Below are positions 60,501-64,000 of a DNA stretch of 64,000 nt, piece by piece. The notes under the pieces are model-generated. The model ran no database searches. It was not told where the DNA came from and saw only the letters and a list, made by a program, of their open reading frames with translations. The DNA comes from Penelope pileata (Eukaryota > Chordata > Aves > Galliformes > Cracidae). The position numbers and the translations under genes are program-made. How positions within the stretch are numbered: position 1 is the first letter of the stretch; each line of letters begins with the position of its first letter. The stretch lies in assembly GCA_013396635.1 (NCBI GenBank), contig WBMW01003911.1:644216-708215 (forward strand). Reading direction: 5' to 3'.

Positions 60501-60884
60501 GCAGCTCACTTGGCCCTTGGGTCAGGAGCGTGTCTTCCATTTGTCAGATTCCCTGCTAACGCAGAACTGAGGGAAACCGGTTGGAAAGAGATGGTTTTTA
60601 GATGAAAATGCCTGATCACAGACAATTTTTCTTTTTCTTTCTTTTTTTTTTTCTACCAGAGAACGAGAAGAGCATTTCAGAAACGAAAACGGAAAAGCGT
60701 TGTGTACATTTATTTTGTGTTTTGTATCTCTTCTAACTCAGACTCAACTGCAGCTTTTCGTTATTTTTCTATTAAAAATGCAGGGGAAAAAAATAAAAGA
60801 AGGGGGGGGGAGAAACAAAAAGCTCGGAGGGAGCTGTAATGGGGCAAGAATATTTTTTGAAAGTTAGTATTTCAGGTAAAACCC
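60501..60884. other. AT-richer gap between CpG segments
   Basis: Contains CT/T-rich and A-rich tracts, a G9 run at 60,802-60,810 and only a few CpGs. No exon is supported. Confidence 0.5.
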
Positions 60885-61107
60885 AGGTGAAGCGAGGGAT
60901 GAACGTCGGGATGGGTCTTCACGTGCCTCCATTGGCCCTGAAAGTGGCAGCGCAGCGCGGAGCCGCCCGAGCTCCAGGAGTGCCGCTGCCCCCGGGATGC
61001 GCGGAGCCCCCGGGGCCGCCCCCAGAGCTGCTCCTCCTCGGAGTCCCCCACCCGATACTCACACTGAGATATGTGAAATACTTTCCCGTGGTTGCTCTGG
61101 CACAGGG

Positions 61108-61113
61108 GTAAGT
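61108..61113 (+). other. Splice-donor signal, plus strand
   Basis: ACAGGG|GTAAGT fits the donor consensus well (intron would start at 61,108). A plus-strand frame opening at 60,839 stays open to this point and stops immediately after it. A candidate acceptor lies at 62,356. This may be an exon of a CpG-island transcript, or chance. Confidence 0.25.
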
Positions 61114-61366
61114 GCTGCAGTTGCCATGGGGATGTTGTGACAACACGGGGGGTGTCTGCTCGTTTAGGGGGGTAGAGGCGTCCCCCTCGCCCGGGGGACA
61201 TGGGAAGGTGCTGAGACCCCCTCGGGACAGGGGCACAAGCCGCAGCGGTGGGGGAGCGATGGGGACACGTCCCGGGGAGGCAGCGGGGAGAGGGCGCGGA
61301 GACAGCTGCTTCCAGCCCGGCTGCTGCTCGCTGGGCACCCGCACGCCGCGGCGACGCCGTTCCGGG

Positions 61367-61372
61367 ACTCAC
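61367..61372 (-). other. Splice-donor signal, minus strand
   Basis: The minus strand reads GCGAGAG|GTGAGT, a strong donor (exon would end at 61,373). An open frame on this strand starts at a Met at 61,619 and runs through to the donor, about 82 codons rich in Pro, Ala and Gly. It fits a CpG-island first exon transcribed leftward, but GC-rich DNA gives such frames easily and no protein is recognised. Confidence 0.25.
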
Positions 61373-61490
61373 CTCTCGCAAACCCGGGGGGGCACAGCCA
61401 GGGTGGGGGAGCACCCTCACCCCCGGCCGCCTTTATCCCCGGGGCCTCCGCGGCAAAGCAGGCGGGGGAGCGGCTCTGGCCAAATGTGGG

Positions 61491-61510
61491 AGGGTACGGG
61501 AGGGTACGGG
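61491..61510. repeat. Two-copy 10-bp tandem repeat
   Basis: AGGGTACGGG occurs twice in perfect tandem. Confidence 0.85.
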
Positions 61511-61619
61511 ACTCCCCGGCCCGGAGCTCGGAGCTCAGAGCACGGGGCCGATGGGATCCCTCCCGGCCCCGCGCCGCAGCTGGAGGCGGCCCCCCGCGAG
61601 CGGGCGCCGAGAGGTTCAT

Positions 61620-61960
61620 TTTAGGTGAAGGAATGTCGTTTCGCTACTAAGTGGTTGTAGTCCGGGGTGATCTTTATTACACCGCGGATTAGGGCCGGTT
61701 CATATCAAACGCGGCTGCAGTTAATATCACCGAGGAACGTGTCCCGCTCTGTGTACAGCCGCCTCCGATGCAGCCCCGACCGATGGATTAACATTTAATT
61801 AAGGGGGAGTTCGGGAGCCCCTCCGCCTCACCAATGCCTAACACCCGGCTCTGCGCGTTTTTATTCAAGTGAGGGCGTTTTATGCTACTCTGAAAGATCT
61901 AAATTAAAATCCGATGGCCCGACAGATGCTTCGGTGTGCCAACCTCTCCGAGGCAGCTCC
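61620..61960. promoter_or_regulatory. Candidate conserved regulatory element in the CpG island
   Basis: In contrast to the flanking GC-only DNA this part is balanced and CpG-bearing. It carries two GGATTA words (61,686-61,691 and 61,785-61,790; the OTX/PITX-type K50 homeodomain core), a TTAATTAA palindrome (61,795-61,802), CTAAGTGGTTG (NK2-like) and TTTATTAC. Complex, repeat-free CpG-bearing sequence with homeodomain motifs is typical of elements near developmental regulators. Binding and conservation are inference. Confidence 0.4.
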
Positions 61961-62334
61961 GAGCCCGAGAGGTTTTTAGTTTTATAAACCCGAGGGAATC
62001 ACATCCATAGGGACGATGTGGGATTCTCCCATCCTTCCTCTTGCCCTCCCATAGTGTAACAGCCCGAATTATACACATGAAAGCGAGCCGTCGTGGTGCC
62101 CATTGCCGGCTTTACAAGCCCAGCCCGCTCTGCACGGAGCGGCTCTGCAGTGACGGGGAGCGGAGTTCCACCAACAGCCCCGAGCCCATCTCGCCGGGCT
62201 GAATGGGGGAAATGCGGCACCGGAGTTCTGTACGGAGCCCATTTGTGGCCCATCCATCACGCAAGGTATGGAAACTCATCCAGCTGCCCTCCACAAAAAG
62301 AGGAAAAAAAGTTTATTCAGACGCTCAAAGTCCA

Positions 62335-62356
62335 TCTTTTTTCTTTTTTTCCCCAG
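62335..62356 (+). other. Splice-acceptor-like signal, plus strand
   Basis: An almost pure pyrimidine tract runs straight into CCCCAG (AG at 62,355-62,356). Strong by consensus, and it could pair with the plus-strand donor at 61,108 to define a 1.25-kb intron. No coding frame is recognised downstream. Confidence 0.25.
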
Positions 62357-62500
62357 TCTAACATAACCCTGGCACTTCATAACCAAACCGACAACTCCTT
62401 TTCCAATTAAAGTGGAATTAGGAAACTCAATCAAATTAGCTCACTATTAAAGCCTTTCTTTATTAAAGCTTTTTATTGTAGTAATATTAAGTTTCACCTG
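62357..62500. promoter_or_regulatory. ATTA-rich candidate regulatory element
   Basis: About eight ATTA/TAAT cores occur in 140 bp, with the word ATTAAAGC twice 16 bp apart (62,446 and 62,462). No simple repeat and no coding potential. The element borders the right side of the CpG island. Confidence 0.3.
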
Positions 62501-63450
62501 CCCTTGGAACACGACACTCTAAAAAGGTTCCCCTGCGATATTGATTTGGCCGCTCTCAGCACGGACCAGGGTCAGGACTATTTACCGAGGTGGAATCTGC
62601 ACTATTTTCTCCCTGAAGAAAATCAGAAAGTTGTATCCAGTGGGTCATTCCCTCGCTGCTGCCCTGCTTACCCCCGGGGTTCCCCAAATAACCAGGGTCC
62701 GCGTCCCCCCACGGAGCACCATCGCTCCACAGCCGCTGTGGGCACAGCTCTGTTTGGAGAGTGGGAGCAGACAGCATGTGGGCTCTGCACTGCTCTTGGG
62801 TTCCCATCCCGACAGCGTTTGGGGCTCCCACAGCCTTCATTCAGTGAGCACTGAACTTGTTCTGAGAGGTAATGGTTGTCCTGGGCCAAATGCTCCCTTC
62901 CTTGGGGAGAGCAGATGGACACTATTGCAAAAAATAAAAATAAAATAAAATAGAAAATAATACATGCGTGTCTTCAATATGGGGCATGCAGGAGGCCACG
63001 CAGGGAGCAAACTGTGCTCCTGCAGCCCTCAGTGGCAGGAGGAGAACCCCGCGCCTGCTGCAGAGCCCACATGTATGTGGTCATCCACTGTACCCATGCA
63101 CAGCAACGTCAGCTTTCCTGAAAACGACCAAAAATAATAATAAAAAAAAGGCGGCAAGGTATGAAAGGAAAATGTTGTGGCTCAACTTGCACCTCCAATT
63201 TTATTTTTCCCAATCAGAACTGGAAATAAACATCTTTGACAATTTCAGTTGATAGGGAAATCGCTCTCGCTTGCGGGCTACACTTGTATTTGTGGATTCT
63301 CCGATGGCTTTCTGGTTTAATGATGATAAAAATGTAATGAATACGTTTGTATAAATTCCATAAACTCTTTAAATACCAACTGTGCCCATCCCATGGATCT
63401 CCCACACCACGCTCCCACCGTCAGACAGAACATCACTCGCCACTTACAAC
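62501..63450. other. Intergenic segment between the island and the putative 3' end
   Basis: Moderate GC with scattered CpG, an AAAAT microsatellite at 62.93 kb and an A-rich patch near 63,140. Overlapping open frames on both strands at 62.5-62.95 kb are unrecognised. Confidence 0.5.
62930..62958. repeat. (AAAAT)n microsatellite
   Basis: About five AAAAT/AAAAAT units on the plus strand. Confidence 0.9.
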
Positions 63451-63473
63451 TTTTTTTTTAATAGAAAATAACA

Positions 63474-63479
63474 TTTATT
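63474..63479 (-). terminator. Polyadenylation signal AATAAA
   Basis: Canonical hexamer on the minus strand, with a likely cleavage zone at about 63,450-63,462 and GT-rich sequence downstream. Confidence 0.5.
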
Positions 63480-63584
63480 TCTATGAAATGGAAACACAGA
63501 GTTACCTGTTAGAAACAGCAGAAGGTCGCTACATCGGCACAAGAAAGCCATTTCCTTGCAGAGCACAAATGCAGGAGGTTACCA

Positions 63585-63720
63585 ACCCGGCGCGCGCCGC
63601 CGGGCCCTACGGACAGATACAAAGGACTCTACGTTCCGTGTTACCTATATACAGCACGGGGCGTCTCCGGGGGAGAGGGAGGCTCTCAGCCTGGTGATAT
63701 ATCTCAGCCGTACACCTGGA
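63585..63720. other. CpG-rich patch in the putative 3' UTR
   Basis: About 15 CpGs in 135 bp, including GGCGCGCGCCGCCGGG, in a region with no open frame. CpG-rich 3' ends are common for developmental transcription-factor genes, but this alone does not identify one. Confidence 0.6.
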
Positions 63721-63827
63721 AGTGTTACGAGGAGCTGCCTAACCTTTAGCTTAACGTTAATACCGAGTTCACCTACAAGTTACATTAATAACTTAGATTT
63801 CCATTTTATAACATTATACACTTGCTA

Positions 63828-63848
63828 GTATACATATATATACGTATG
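63828..63848. repeat. TA-rich microsatellite
   Basis: A (TA)n run with ACGTATG, followed by G6. Confidence 0.85.
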
Positions 63849-63914
63849 TTGGGGGGAGCATGCGCGCACCCCACGCCGCTCAAGGACACCCATGCCTATG
63901 GCCATAAGCACAAA

Positions 63915-63958
63915 GAAGAGGGACCCACGTCCCAGTGAAGAGGGACCCGTGTCCCAAA
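63915..63958. repeat. Two-copy 22-bp tandem repeat
   Basis: Two adjacent 22-bp units begin GAAGAGGGACCC and continue with ACGTCCCAGT in the first copy and GTGTCCCAAA in the second. Each unit contains a GGGAC...GTCCC inverted pair. Confidence 0.85.
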
Positions 63959-64000
63959 GATGGAAGCGCACCACACACCTCGGGGCGCAGAAAGGCCCCC

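Larger units (their letters stand above)
60885..62270. promoter_or_regulatory. CpG island
   Basis: About 1.4 kb with dense CpG and GC around 60-70%, falling to about 50% with CpG retained after 61,620. It is the only true island in the window. It holds splice-donor signals on both strands, a half X-box-like GTTGCCATGG at 61,120-61,129 next to the palindrome GTTGTGACAAC (61,134-61,144), a hairpin GTCCCCC/GGGGGAC at 61,180-61,199, and a TATA-like GGATAAAGG on the minus strand near 61,431-61,439. In vertebrates such islands mark promoters or CpG-rich developmental enhancers. Open frames of 126-182 codons on both strands follow from GC-rich, stop-poor sequence and are not called as genes. Confidence 0.85.
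63452..64000 (-). other. Probable 3' untranslated end of a minus-strand gene lying beyond the window
   Basis: Read on the minus strand, about 500 bp of unique, partly CpG-rich sequence without long open frames ends at AATAAA (63,474-63,479). A short A-run and a GT-rich stretch (GTTGTAAGTGGCGAGTGATG) follow, the usual order for cleavage and polyadenylation. The coding part would be to the right of the window and cannot be identified. The A-run means an oligo-dT cDNA at this spot could also arise by internal priming. No gene name can be supported. Confidence 0.45.

Noticed and set aside
60872..61628. Several 126-182-codon open frames on both strands in the CpG island
   Set aside because: GC-rich DNA is poor in stop codons. 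The frames overlap on both strands, the predicted products are Pro/Ala/Gly/Arg-rich, and none resembles a known protein. Only the donor signals were kept, as weak leads.
1..64000. Searched by eye for tRNA, rRNA, well-known microRNA seeds, CRISPR arrays, telomeric repeats, intact LTRs and viral gene remnants
   Set aside because: None was recognised. The absence of CRISPR or operon-like structure agrees with vertebrate nuclear DNA.

Overview
The window reads as vertebrate nuclear DNA, most likely from a bird. About 60 kb is AT-leaning, CpG-poor and free of recognisable protein-coding exons. Interspersed repeats are very sparse: there are no young SINEs or LINEs of the mammalian kind, only worn fragments resembling the ancient amniote MIR SINE family and the CR1/L3 LINE group. 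CpG density rises only in the last 4 kb. The species cannot be fixed from the sequence alone; a galliform or other bird is an inference from compactness and low repeat load.

Layout. Positions 1-60,200 look like a gene desert or one very long intron. They hold short poly(A/T) runs, TA/CA microsatellites, a pure 142-bp heptanucleotide array (18,096-18,237), five MIR-like relics, one fair and one doubtful CR1/L3-like relic, two canonical G-quadruplex motifs, several perfect palindromes, one full-match CTCF motif (45,614-45,627) with weaker ones elsewhere, and stretches with the texture of conserved non-coding elements. A GC-richer spot at 53.4-53.8 kb carries two inverted YY1-like motifs and could be a minus-strand start site. 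Positions 60,220-62,270 hold a strong CpG island in two parts. It has good splice-donor signals on both strands and an AT-rich segment with homeodomain-type motifs. From about 63,450 to the right edge, the minus strand looks like the 3' untranslated end of a gene whose body lies beyond the window: AATAAA is followed by a GT-rich stretch, inside CpG-rich unique DNA.

Reading the layout together: a minus-strand gene, plausibly a developmental regulator given the CpG-rich surroundings and the desert, ends near the right edge. The CpG island 1-3 kb past its 3' end may be the promoter of a non-coding or divergent transcript, or a CpG-rich enhancer. The desert may hold its distal enhancers, with the 45.6 kb CTCF site as a possible boundary. 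The gene-identity and enhancer statements are inference; no gene name can be supported. No open reading frame in the window resembled a known protein, and no CDS is called.
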